From: Ryuthela nishihirai
Taxonomy: Eukaryota > Arthropoda > Arachnida > Araneae > Heptathelidae
Assembly (NCBI GenBank): GCA_038380435.1
Contig: JAWZYU010000030.1
Location: 64,243,817-64,307,816 of the forward strand
Length of the DNA: 64,000 nucleotides
Reading direction: 5' to 3'
Both the position numbers and the translations under genes were made by a program. Below, piece by piece: positions 55,480 through 64,000 of this stretch. The notes under the pieces are model-generated. The model had not been told where the DNA came from, ran no database searches, and worked only from the letters and a program-made list of their open reading frames with translations. The number at the start of each line of letters is the position of its first letter. Within the stretch, counting starts at the first letter, position 1.

Positions 55480-56410
55480 CTACCTAAATAACCTGTTGCT
55501 TCACCTTTTGTTCCCACAACAGCAGACAGACATCTTGGTAAGGACTCAATGAGGTGTTGAAAACAGGCGGTATTGCTGCCCATGAAGCAAGGATCACCTG
55601 TTGTAGAGTATTCACAGCTGCCAGTGGGGTTGGCGGGCTCAAACAGATATTTTCAATTCGTCCTACAAATTCTCAACAGGGTTGAGGTCAGTAATCGAGG
55701 GGACCATTTGAGTATGGTAAACTCACTTGAATGCTCCTGGAGTCAAGTGGATGCCACTTGGGAAGTATGTGGTGTGGCATTTTGGTGTTGAAAGATGGTA
55801 TCATGGTGTGGAAAGAGAATCGTTAAGAATGGGTGTAGATGGTCGGTGAGATGTTCACATACTTTGTGCTGGTGATGGAGGTCTCGAGTAAGAGGAGCCC
55901 CACAGAAGCCCATGTAAATGCACTCCAAACTGTTAAACTACCTCCACCTGCCTATATGTCCCGAATTTGGCAAGCTGGATCCATCACTTTGTGTGGTTTT
56001 TGCCACACACGCACCCTCCCATCAGCGTGATAGAGTTGAAACCATGATTCATCAGACCAGCCAACGTGTTTCCAGTCCTCCACACTCCAGTTGCGATAGG
56101 CCTTTGCAAACTGCAGCCTAATCTTTCAGTGCCTTACAGTCAACAAGGGAACACGGTGTGGATATTGACTGCCATAGCCTATTTTTTTCCATGGTAAAAC
56201 GGATAGTCTTTGTACATTAGCTTATGGACACACCCTCATTCAATTCTAACATTATCTGCTCCACAGTAGCCATGCTATTCCTTGTAACAATGCAGGACAG
56301 TCTCACTTATATATGTAACTCACTTATGTTGCTACCTTTACCCATGATTTCTTTTCCATGACTGGTTTCCAATGCATAGAGACCTGCTCTATTTATAGGC
56401 ATTGCCAGTG
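55480..56410 (-). pseudogene. Tc1-like transposase, degraded (third lineage)
   Basis: The - strand shows HVGWSDESWFQLYHADGRVR (first catalytic Asp in S-D-E-S) near 56060, then IYMGFCGAPL near 55910, and a Q-N-A-T-P-H-T-S motif near 55760, where the usual Asp of Q-D-N-A is replaced or lost. GVKPPTPLAAVN-type motifs are not reliable. Stops and shifts occur. The right end is lost at the SINE that starts at about 56411. It differs clearly from the two Tc1-like copies at 19.5-25.0 kb. Confidence 0.75.
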
Positions 56411-56780
56411 ACTAGGTTGGGTTGTTTTACCTCAGAGCACTTTTTTGCACACAATGGGCTAAATGGCCAGATCACAAGGACCCCCAAAGGCTCAGAGAAG
56501 GTTGGGGGAGGGGACCCATTGGAATGGCTGTTGGGAGACAAATGGTAGCCTCCCGTCAAGGCCATCCAGCATGTTCTTTAACGTGCACAGGGTATGGCTC
56601 TCCTGCACATGGGGCCACAGCTTAATGTCCCATGCGATGGACTGTCATCTTTCCAAGCCCATCAGTGTCCCCTACTAATTGTGGGCAGGGTTGGTAGTTT
56701 TGCAGAGATAAATCTCAATGCTGACCCAGCTGGGACTTGAACCTGGGAACTGCAGATTATGAACTTGGTGCACTACCTAT
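56411..56780 (-). repeat. SINE family 2 copy
   Basis: AGGTTGGGTTGTTTTACCTC, AATGGGCTAAATGGCCAGAT, GTTCTTTAACGTGCACAGGG and AGCTGGGACTTGAACCTGGG (B box in reverse) are present. It ends within the tRNA-like head at GAACTTGGTGCACTACC. Confidence 0.88.
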
Positions 56781-57031
56781 TTTTAAATCCGAAACAATTG
56801 TTGAAAGCTGATTATACACAAAAAATTCCCTAGATGTGTTTTGTGTCTTTCTATGTTAATAATAAAATAAAAAAGTTACATTTGTACAGACCCAGTTGTT
56901 AATAAATTTCATTCACAGCACTGCATGTAATTTGTTTTCAAATATTTTAACTCTTATTTACATAGCTTTTGAGTTTTAAATATCCTGAATTTTCATATGC
57001 TTCACTTACATTTTCAAGACTTTTCAGTACA

Positions 57032-57208
57032 TCTGTTAGCACGCTTTGCTACTGATCAACGAGACCTGGGTTCAATCCCCAGGTAAGGCATGAGTATTTG
57101 TGTTGTCTTTTTGCTCAGATTCTGCCATCCTCACAGACCTTCTACTATGTCATATAAACTGACAGGTTCCCGTCAGACCTTTGTGACAAGTAGCTGCTAG
57201 AAGGGATA
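57032..57208 (+). repeat. tRNA-derived SINE, family 1 (copy 6, 5'-truncated)
   Basis: TTAGCACGCTTTGCTACTGA, GGGTTCAATCCCCAGGTAAGG (B box), CTTTTTGCTCAGATTCTGCC and GACAGGTTCCCGTCAGACC are present. The A-box region is partly missing. Confidence 0.85.
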
Positions 57209-57633
57209 TTTATTATTTATTTAATTATTATTAATTTCATGTATTTGAATGTAGCTCATATGGTTGGTAACGGTTTAATGTCGTTAATTTGTTCTATAAA
57301 ACCCAAAGTTAAGCGAAACAGTATGAAATTTATCGAAAGATATATTTACTATAATAAAAATAATTTACAACTCACAGTAATAAACTAATATTTAATTCCA
57401 CGATTAATTACTGTACAACTAAAATTTAAGCCCAGAGGAGTGCTTCACAGTACATTAGAGTCACTAATTCATTGAACTGGTCTGTTCTTACATTAAGTTT
57501 CTAATGCTATCGATAGCATATCGATAGCATTAACAGATAACAACCCAATTCCTCGGGGTATTAAATAGCTGCAAATGTGCTATTAAACCCCACACAACCA
57601 GCCTAGTTACTCTTCTCCAAGTTCTGAGAAAAC

Positions 57634-58000
57634 ATAAACAATGAAATAAGCTCGACGTATTCCAAATCAACTATTAAATCAGCACTCTAGCATCGATTTA
57701 AATATTAGAGGAAAAATTGTCTTGAGACGGGTGGGATATGAACCCACGACCTCTTGATAACATGTCAGGTGCTCTAAGCCACTGAGCTACCGGCCGCCGA
57801 TCAAGATCTCCTCTAATTAGCACTATGAACCTTCCTTTCATGTTTCATATTGGTGCTATTCAGGCAATTTTTAGCCACAAATGGCATTTATATTTGCCAA
57901 TAGATGGAAGCATATACAACGAGTATGCAGATAATAAACAATGAAATAAGCTCGACGTATTCCAAATCAACTATTAAATCAGCACTCTAGCGTCGATTTA
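57634..58000 (+). repeat. 67-bp direct repeat at exactly 300-bp spacing
   Basis: Bases 57634-57700 and 57934-58000 differ at one position (CATCGATTTA against CGTCGATTTA). They overlap the tail of a family 3 SINE. The pair looks like a duplication accompanying the inverted SINE arrangement. Confidence 0.85.
57666..57848 (-). repeat. SINE family 3, left arm of inverted pair
   Basis: 183 bp, reverse complement of 58058-58240 with few mismatches. On the - strand it carries a tRNA-like head: D-arm GCTCAGTGG, a five-pair anticodon stem and T-arm GTGGGTTCATATCCCAC. The tail reads TTTTTCCTCTAATATTTAAA. Confidence 0.88.
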
Positions 58001-58057
58001 TGAAACAATGAAATGATGATTCAATGAAATGATGAAACAATGAACAATGAATTTATG

Positions 58058-58240
58058 ATGAAACATGAAAGGAATGTTCATAGCGCTAATTAGAGGAGAT
58101 CTTGATCGACGGCCAGTAGCTCAGTGGCTTAGAGCACCTGACATGTTATCAGGAGGTCGTGGGTTCATATCCCACCCGGCTCAAGACAATTTTTCCTCTA
58201 ATATTTAAATCGACGCTAGAGTGCTGATTTAATAGTTGAT
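58058..58240 (+). repeat. SINE family 3, right arm of inverted pair
   Basis: The head GCCAGTAGCTCAGTGGCTTA has D-stem GCTC/GAGC, anticodon stem CCTGA/TCAGG around CATGTTA, and a perfect T-arm GTGGG-TTCATAT-CCCAC. The acceptor stem does not pair, and base 33 is A rather than T, so this is a tRNA-derived SINE, not a tRNA gene. It ends about 150 bases before exon J. Confidence 0.88.
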
Positions 58241-58388
58241 CTGAGAAAACAATAGTTAACAAGCTGTTATAATTTGTTATAAAATTTGTTTCCATTCGTT
58301 AATATATGTATAGAATTTTGTTAATTTCACATTTTTCAGGAATTATTCAACATCATTTTATGTCATAATTTTAACTTTTGTAATATAG

Positions 58389-58543
58389 GTGGATTAAATG
58401 ATGCTTTGGCCAATATTGTTCATCTAGCAAATGAAAGCCATATACCATGTGTATTTGCCTTACGCAAAAAATCATTGGGCAAGGCATGTATCAAACCTGT
58501 TCCAGTTAGTTGTGTAGGAATATTCAACTATGAAGGATCAGAG
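58389..58543 (+). CDS. SECISBP2L: SECISBP2-like coding exon J (L7Ae domain, second half)
   Basis: Acceptor TAATATAG ends at 58388; the donor is GAG|GTAACT at 58543/58544. It enters in phase 1 (GGLNDAL) and leaves in phase 0. The product runs GLNDALANIVHLANESHIPC, VFALRKKSLGKACIKPVPVS and CVGIFNYEGSE. The IPxVFALxKKxLGK loop and the VxxVGIFNYxGxE end are typical of SBP2/SBP2L L7Ae domains. All core positions I would expect are present, so RNA binding is probably kept. Confidence 0.95.
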
Positions 58544-59033
58544 GTAACTTACTTTAATTGATAATATACTCAGAAAGTAATTGCATTTGTTTCATTGGTC
58601 TGCTAAATAATGGTACATTTAACAGGATAGAAAATAAAATTGTACTTATCTTGAAAATACAGGTGAAAAATTGTTAGTCTGTATAAATAATTGTGACACT
58701 TATTTGGAAAAAAGTAGGAAATTTTTGATTATAATTTAGTCTTCACTAGTACTGTAATTGTAATTGCCAAGGGGAAGTTCCCCTATACACACAAAAACAA
58801 CAACAACACATGATCAAACATCATCAATGGAAATTGTCATCAGTTCAGTACTACTGTATGACCTAAGTGAAATTATTTGATCAATACATCCCCTGCCACT
58901 TCTGAATCCACACTGTTTATCACACAGTTATCCATCAACCAAATTCTTAATTCTATTAAGTATAATCATGCAAAGAACTTTACCTGGAACAGAAAGTAAA
59001 TTAAATCTCTTATAATTATTACAAGCACTGCGA

Positions 59034-59600
59034 TCACCTTTTTAAAAATAGGGATGATAATAGTAGCTCTAGTAAAATCCATAGGAACAATACCTTTATC
59101 GTAAAAAAATATTTTGAAACTTCAGTCAATATGACAACACAAATGTTCCCAGCTCTAAGCATTTCAGTGGTGATTTCATCCACCCCTGGGAATTTATGCA
59201 GTGTTAATATAGAGATAGCCAAAGTGACTTCGGAATGTGATATAGGGCCATCACTAAAACCAGTAATACATCGATCCTTATTACAAACAATGGAAGTAGA
59301 AATAATCACATTATTTATAACTTCTCTGAAATGCACATCCCACCTAGCCATCATAGAATCCTCACTTTAACCACCTTTTCCATGTTTATCCCTTAATCCC
59401 TGTGTACCTGTCTGCTGTTTCTTCTCGCATAAAACATTAATAATCTGGTACAATCCCCAGCTGTTGTGCTGTGTAACTGCTTCCTCTGCTATGTCAGCCA
59501 AGCCATCAAGCCAAAGATTCTTATCAGCTGTTAACTGATCCTTTACACAATTAATCTCGTTGCAATGCCTTCTATTAGGACTAGTAGGGTGTTGATTCAT
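59034..59600 (-). pseudogene. RTE reverse transcriptase N-terminal region, broken
   Basis: Frames read MNQHPTSPNRRHCNEINCVK, then ADKNLWLDGLADIAEEAVTQ, and in a second frame HKFPGVDEITTEML, all matching copy 1 at about 2310-2880. A frame break lies near 59360. The catalytic blocks are beyond the truncation. Confidence 0.8.
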
Positions 59601-60236
59601 ATTAATCCTGCACTTCCTTATTTCAGAAATAAGTTCCTAGCCTTATCACTCAAATAATTTTGTTTCCTCTGTTTCCTTTTACCCAAAAGAGTACTGTTGG
59701 TTTCAAGAAAAGCTTATTTAAACTGATCCCATTCTTTCTCAACTTCAACAGTTACCAAACCATGATTGTCATAATGATTAAGTAGCCTATCATGGTATGT
59801 TTTGGCTATATCTGGATCTTTCAGGCATTCGGTGTTATAGCTAATTTTTTTAAATCTTAGTACAACATTTCTTAAGCTTCAGCTGCAAAACACTTTTGAC
59901 CAGGTAATGGTCAGACCCAATTTCGTCTCCCCTCTATGATCTGGTATTCCCTAACTGAACTAGCCCATTTGCTGTTACTTAAAATATAATCTATCATATT
60001 CCTGTGCAACCCATCAGTTAAAACCCATGTATATTTATAAATGTCCCGGTGTTTGTAGTATGTGTTAGTTATTCGCAAACCATTAAGTTTACTTACCTAT
60101 AAGAGACGTTCCCCATTGCCACTGGAACAACCAGTGCCAAAGGGACATAAAACTCCTGCCCAAAGATTAGAGTCAGTACAAACTTTAGCATTGAAGTCAC
60201 CTAGCACAAGAGAAATATCTCCTTTCTTCACAGAAT

Positions 60237-60743
60237 TCAAAATATCCTGAAGCTGGCTGTAAAACATATCCTCATTCTCACAGAGTCCTCTGTGGGGGCA
60301 TAACAGATGACATTCAAGTCTTTAATTTTTGTTTTAAATTTTGCTGTAAGAAATCTTTCATTAATGCAGTCATATCCAAGAAGAGCATCACTGGCGTGTC
60401 TGCTGAGAAAGAAATCTACACCTTGGAGATGCTTTTTATCCTCCCTGCCTGAAAAGAGAAATTTAAAGTTATTTTTAAGAGTCTCACCTTTATTTGTCCA
60501 TCTGGTCTCTTGCAAGCCTAGAAGAGCTTGGTTATAATGCTGGAATTTCTGTGTGAGGACATCAAGAGAATAATCTCTATATAATGTCCTGATGTTCCAT
60601 TTACCTGCAGAGAGAAAATGATTAGTAGGATTTTTAAAGAAACTAGGTTTATTTAGAGAGATAGGGCCAACAATATCAAATAACCTCCTGATTGCAGGTA
60701 TGGGACAAAGACCTGTCCCTCCTCCACTAAAGGCTGAAGTCAC
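60237..60743 (-). pseudogene. RTE endonuclease region, copy 2
   Basis: MTSAFSGGGTGLCPIPAIRR starts the frame. WNIRTLYRDYSLDVL, LLGLQETRWTNKGE, FFLSRHASDALLGYDC and NVICYAPTEDS follow. Just beyond the frame break (about 60205) GDFNAKV is readable, so this copy keeps the catalytic motif lost in copy 1. The ATG at 60743 is in the place of the ATG at 1174 in copy 1. Confidence 0.85.
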
Positions 60744-61352
60744 CGATGCTGGTAGTAACTTCAGGCATTACCTTTTCAAGAGCCATATGGCCTGCCTGAG
60801 ACACATTACTCCAGTTTAGGATTGACGATGCTCAACTAGCTAAGTGAGGGTTCAGGTACCTGCAATGACCTCAGATCAGGATTATCCACCAGTTGATATA
60901 AGTTATCCTGTGCCTCTGTTTACTTAGGACTGGCAATCCACAAGCAAACAGAAAACACAGCAGCAGATTCTCCCTCAACATAGGCCCACTAGTGCAGCAA
61001 GTCCAGAATCCATAATCAAGCTCAAATTCATAAACAAGTTCAGTCTAATAGGTATAAATGGTCAGCACTAGGACCCTGTGAAGTTGACCACTCCTCAGTA
61101 TGGTTTAAAAAAAAGAAAAAAGTGGCCATAGATGACCAGATCAGTAGGCCATACTGAATTGGCAGCCCTCCCCTTCCGTTCCCTTCCAAAAGTGAATATC
61201 TCTTTTGAAAGGTACTAACGGCCTGCACCACGAGAAGGCGGGGTCGCGGGGTCGGACATTAGGTGTTAGACCTGGCTGGTTCTGTGCATCATCACTGGGG
61301 ATTGGTACACAGCTCTCCTTTCAGTTTATGACTAGCTACCATTTACAGAACC

Positions 61353-62209
61353 CTTTTGCATAAAGGAAACAAAAAACCTTCCATTCCAGTAACACATGCT
61401 ATGGGAATGAAGGAAACTTATGAAAGCATGGAAAAAATACTCACTACTGTAAAATATGACCAGTTTAAGTGGACAATATGTGGTGACCTAAAAGTCACAT
61501 CTGTCTTGCTTCGGGCTTCATGGAGGCTTCACAAAATTTTGCTGTTTTCTGTGTTTGTGGGGACAGTAGGGCCAGAAAGGAACACTACAAAACAAATGAC
61601 TGGCCCAAAAGAGATGTTTTTATTCCTGGAAAGAGTATTGTGAAGTATAAGCCTCTAGTTGACCCCTCTGATGTTCTGCTCCCACCACTATACATCAAAC
61701 TGGGGCTTATGAAAAACTTTATAAAAGCTATTGACAAAACTGGTAAAGGGTTTTTGCACTTGAAGGAAAAATTTCCAAACCTATGTGATGCCAAGCTCAA
61801 AGAAGGGATCTTTGTTGGTCTTCAGATCAGGAAGCTATTGAATGATACTGTCTTCGAAGAAAAGCTGAATATGAAGGAGTGCGCTGGATGGAAATCCTTC
61901 ACGTCTGTGGTCTAGGGTTTTCTGGGGAATCACAAAGAGGAAAACTACTATCAGCTCATTCAAGATCTTCTCAAAAACTATGAAAAGCTTGGCTGCTGAA
62001 AGTCTTTGAAGATCCATTTCTTGCACTTGCTTCTCGATTTCTTCCCCAAGAACTTAAGAGCTGTCAGTGATAAGCAAGGGAAAAAATTTCACCAGGATAT
62101 CCAAACCATGGAGGAGAGATACCAAGGTAGGTGGGACCCAGCAATGATGGGTGACCACTGCTGGTTCTTGCAGAAGGAAGATACCTCAGCAAATAAAAGA
62201 CAAAAATGA
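61353..62209 (+). pseudogene. Broken copy of a conserved repeat-borne protein of unknown function
   Basis: Three frames on the + strand can be followed in order. First comes YESMEKILTTVKYDQFKWTI and CGDLKVTSVLL (to about 61510). Next is FCVCGDSRARKEHYKTNDWP, then KPLVDPSDVLLPPLYIKLGL, KNFIKAIDKTGKGFLHLKEK and AGWKSFTSVV, with a stop at 61914. Last is LHLLLDFFPKNLRAVSDKQG, then KKFHQDIQTMEERYQGRWDP, ending with a stop near 62207. The text reads like a real, once conserved protein. From memory similar proteins occur in many copies in arthropod and cnidarian genomes, but I cannot assign a domain. One frameshift and one internal stop are visible. Confidence 0.6.
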
Positions 62210-62531
62210 ACTTCTTGTAAGTATAAAAGATCCTTACCTATGTTTTCTTATTTTGTTTTTCAGTATTATTTCATTTGTTACTTTATATTCAGTGGTTTAT
62301 AACTATGATGTTTCTAACTTTTTTCACTGTAATCATGTAATTAATTGATAAGTTGCAATTTAATAAAATAGTCATTTTTTTTTCATTTCCCAGATATGCA
62401 TATTCATTGAAATCTGAAATATATCAATCCATAATTTAAAAAAAAACTGTACATGCTGCAGATTTTTCACAGTCATATTTGAATTCAGCACCCAAAAATT
62501 AGTTAAAAAACATTCTGTTTGATCAATGTTG

Positions 62532-62725
62532 GGCCATCCTGCGGCCGAGTGGTTAGCATGCTTGGCTACTGATTTAAGGAACCTGGGTTTGAGCCTCGGG
62601 TAAGGCAGGGATGTTTGTGTTGTTTTTCTGCTGAGGTCCTGCCATCCTCCCAGACCTTCTATTATGGCATATAAACTGACAGGCTGCTGTCAGATCTCTG
62701 GCAAGCAGCTGCTTGAGGGGGTATT
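62532..62725 (+). repeat. tRNA-derived SINE, family 1 (copy 7)
   Basis: GGCCATCCTGCGGCCGAGTG, GTTAGCATGCTTGGCTACTG, GGGTTTGAGCCTCGGGTAAGG (B box), TTTTCTGCTGAGGTCCTGCC and GGCAAGCAGCTGCTTGAGGG are present. It is the best conserved head of the family here. Confidence 0.9.
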
Positions 62726-62839
62726 TATTTTTTTTTATCAATGTTATAACAAAATTTCAATTTGTTTTCTAGTGTTATCAGTATCTACTGCTGATTGTTT
62801 TTCTGGATTGTGGTGACATCAGCTTTTAGAAATATTGCA

Positions 62840-63240
62840 AAACTTTGGGCAATTGAAGGAAGGCAATAAAGTCATACCCAGGAAGTTTTGAATAAAACAG
62901 TTATTTTGTTGTATGACAATGTATACTCCCATATTGCTCAAATGACAACATGGAGCAAGTATGGTTGGGAATGCATGTAACATCCTCCATGTAGTTCTGG
63001 CATCTCCCCTATCAGCTATTTATGTGTCAGGACCTCCGAAAAACCATGAAAAGAATCATTTAAGTTAGAAGAAGAGATGTAGTGCATAGTCAGACTTCCC
63101 CATGCACCAGACAAAGTCTCTCTAGGAAAGAGGCTATCATGTTGGGACAAATGTCTCAATAAGCTTTGTGAATTTAAACAGATCAATAAATGATTTCTGT
63201 GTCATTTCCAACTTTGTCACTTTTCGTTTGAACAATCATC
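62840..63240 (+). pseudogene. Mariner-like transposase C-terminal remnant
   Basis: The + strand shows VILLYDNVYSHIAQ (catalytic Asp in Y-D-N) near 62905, WECM near 62970, and WDKCLNKLCEF near 63150. It then ends TTTCGTTTGAACAATCA, the element end shared with 44596. It is broken by stops. Confidence 0.65.
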
Positions 63241-63499
63241 ACGAGAATTATAAGAGTAGCATTGCTTCCATACATGCTATGCCACAGTATATTCATATAA
63301 GGGAGGTGGGGCAATTTTTGAAAATTTAGAGAAAATTACATCTAATCAGAGCCAATTCAATGGGAAGCAAACTTCTCTCCACCCTTTGACTACATCCAAC
63401 TAAAAAAAAGTTAAAAAAAAAAAACGCACACATTTTACCTTAATCCACTGACCTTTAATAAGTGGCTTAAAATAAACTTGTGAACATTTCTGGATATAT

Positions 63500-63645
63500 C
63501 TTGCATATAAGTTTTTGAATAAAACAATTATTTTGTTGCATGACAATGTATGCTCCCATACTGCCCAAAAAACAACATGGAGCAAGTATGTTTGAGAGTG
63601 CCTGGAACATCCATGTAATTTTGGCATCTCCCCTATCAGATATTA
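63500..63645 (+). repeat. Second copy of part of the mariner remnant
   Basis: AAACAATTATTTTGTTGCATGAC, ATGGAGCAAGTATG and TTTGGCATCTCCCCTATCAG repeat 62893-63020, about 610 bases downstream, with small differences. It may be a local duplication or a second insertion. Confidence 0.7.
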
Positions 63646-63750
63646 AATTATTCATTCATTACTAAAAACTTCAATACTAAGTTTACTAATTAAATAGTGC
63701 AATAATTTAAGTGTGTTATTTATACTAACTTTATACTCTGTACATTTTAG

Positions 63751-64000
63751 GCAAACTTTAGGAAACTTGTAGAACTACATGCAGACAGTAAGAAAGCATA
63801 TGCTGTCATGGTTAATAACATTGAAGAGAATCTATCAGAAAATGTTGTAAAAAAGTTACTGGAAGCAGAAACCACTTCTCACCTTGCTCTTCATTCACTT
63901 AGGACAGAATTCTTAAGACAGATATTTGTGTCAAAAATTCCTGCCGAAGCACTAACAGTAAAACCCAAAGTAACAAAAAAATATGTTGATGAAATCAGTG
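63751..64000 (+). CDS. SECISBP2L: SECISBP2-like coding exon K (3' end outside window)
   Basis: Acceptor TACATTTTAG ends at 63750. The frame is open in phase 0 to the last base. It encodes ANFRKLVELHADSKKAYAVM and then VNNIEENLSENVVKKLLEAE, matching the helix after the L7Ae domain (F-x-K-L-V-E-L...A-K-x-A-Y). It ends in a basic stretch (VKPKVTKKYVDEIS). The part after the A-Y motif is less conserved and acidic-polar. No donor is seen before 64000, so the exon continues. Confidence 0.9.

Larger units (their letters stand above)
58861..61349 (-). mobile_element. RTE retrotransposon, copy 2 (5' end complete, 3' half missing)
   Basis: On the - strand it starts at TTCTGTAAATGGTAGCTAG and runs through the 5' region, the endonuclease (to about 60180) and the first third of the reverse transcriptase. 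It stops at GATCAAATAATTTCACTTAG, equal to base 3050 of copy 1. Losing the 3' side is unusual for LINEs, which normally lose the 5' side, so a later deletion is likely. Confidence 0.88.
1..64000 (+). other. SECISBP2L: SECIS-binding protein 2-like gene, internal portion (gene span)
   Basis: Eleven coding segments on the + strand join into one reading frame. Segment lengths are 237, 136, 200, 72, 105, 100, 304, 106, 115, 155 and at least 250 nt. The phases (0, 1, 0, 0, 0, 1, 2, 0, 1, 0) close at every junction, which chance exons would not do. The product resembles the SECIS-binding protein 2 family: a charged N-terminal part, a SECIS-interaction region with LKK-IILLE, then an L7Ae/L30e-type RNA-binding domain (GLKEVTKHLKL, CIIIAPDVE, FALRKKSLGK, VGIFNYEGSE). 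By family knowledge the protein binds SECIS hairpins in selenoprotein mRNA 3' UTRs and brings eEFSec-selenocysteinyl-tRNA to the ribosome. Many invertebrates have one homologue, so SECISBP2 versus SECISBP2L is a naming choice. Introns range from about 0.6 to 14 kb. Start codon, promoter and 3' end are outside the window. Confidence 0.85.

Noticed and set aside
58075..58165. Possible functional tRNA gene (Thr-like, anticodon TGT)
   Set aside because: D, anticodon and T arms are fair, but the acceptor stem does not pair, base 33 is A, and the sequence is embedded in a longer repeat with an inverted twin. It is a tRNA-derived SINE.
1..64000. CRISPR arrays, operons or bacterial contamination
   Set aside because: The repeats are dispersed eukaryotic transposons, spacing is irregular, and spliced exons run through the whole window.

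Overview
The window is intronic DNA of a metazoan, very probably an invertebrate. It is AT-rich, has spliced exons with GT-AG borders, and is packed with animal mobile elements (RTE-type LINEs, Tc1/mariner, piggyBac-like, pogo, LTR elements and tRNA-derived SINEs). No prokaryotic gene organisation is present. The repeat mix would suit a chelicerate, mollusc or similar lineage, but I cannot name the species from the sequence.

One host gene runs through the whole window on the + strand: a SECIS-binding protein 2 homologue (SECISBP2/SECISBP2L family), the factor that reads SECIS elements for selenocysteine incorporation. I place eleven coding segments (1-237, 8856-8991, 17920-18119, 26150-26221, 40431-40535, 41708-41807, 42430-42733, 46145-46250, 54360-54474, 58389-58543, 63751-64000). 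Their splice phases agree at every junction, and together they encode about 593 residues. Both ends of the gene lie outside the window. Downstream segments carry the SECIS-interaction region (an IILLE motif) and the L7Ae-type RNA-binding domain.

The rest is intron, filled as follows. 0.4-4.2 kb: a SINE and a nearly full RTE LINE with endonuclease and reverse transcriptase. 4.3-7.9 kb: a long imperfect inverted repeat. 9.5-12.8 kb: a tandem array split by a 2.4-kb TTAA-flanked piggyBac-like element. 12.9-15.6 kb: a MITE-like palindrome, then an RTE copy interrupted by a mariner. 15.8-17.1 kb: diverged tandem repeats. 18.2-19.0 kb: a fresh 423-bp tandem duplication. 19.5-25.0 kb: two Tc1-like elements in opposite orientation with a solo LTR between them. 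26.3-28.6 kb: a SINE, an RTE remnant and a pogo-like remnant. 29.1-29.7 kb: a GC-rich island. 29.7-34.9 kb: a complete, gag-only LTR retrotransposon with a 4-bp target duplication, inserted beside an older gag remnant (34.9-36.2 kb). 36.3-38.3 kb: another diverged tandem array. 38.7-39.7 kb: a SINE split by a solo LTR. 43-48 kb: SINEs and a mariner remnant. 48.4-50.2 kb: an A-rich block. 50.6-52.7 kb: a second piggyBac-like element. 53.4-56.8 kb: SINEs, an RTE 3' fragment and a third Tc1-like element. 57.6-58.2 kb: an inverted SINE pair. 58.9-61.3 kb: a second RTE copy. 61.35-62.2 kb: a broken copy of a repeat-borne protein I cannot assign. 62.5-63.6 kb: a SINE and mariner fragments.

Apart from the SECISBP2-like gene, no intact cellular gene was found. 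Much of the interest lies in nested insertions that can be dated relative to each other, several non-autonomous families with clear ends, and inverted repeat pairs around exons.
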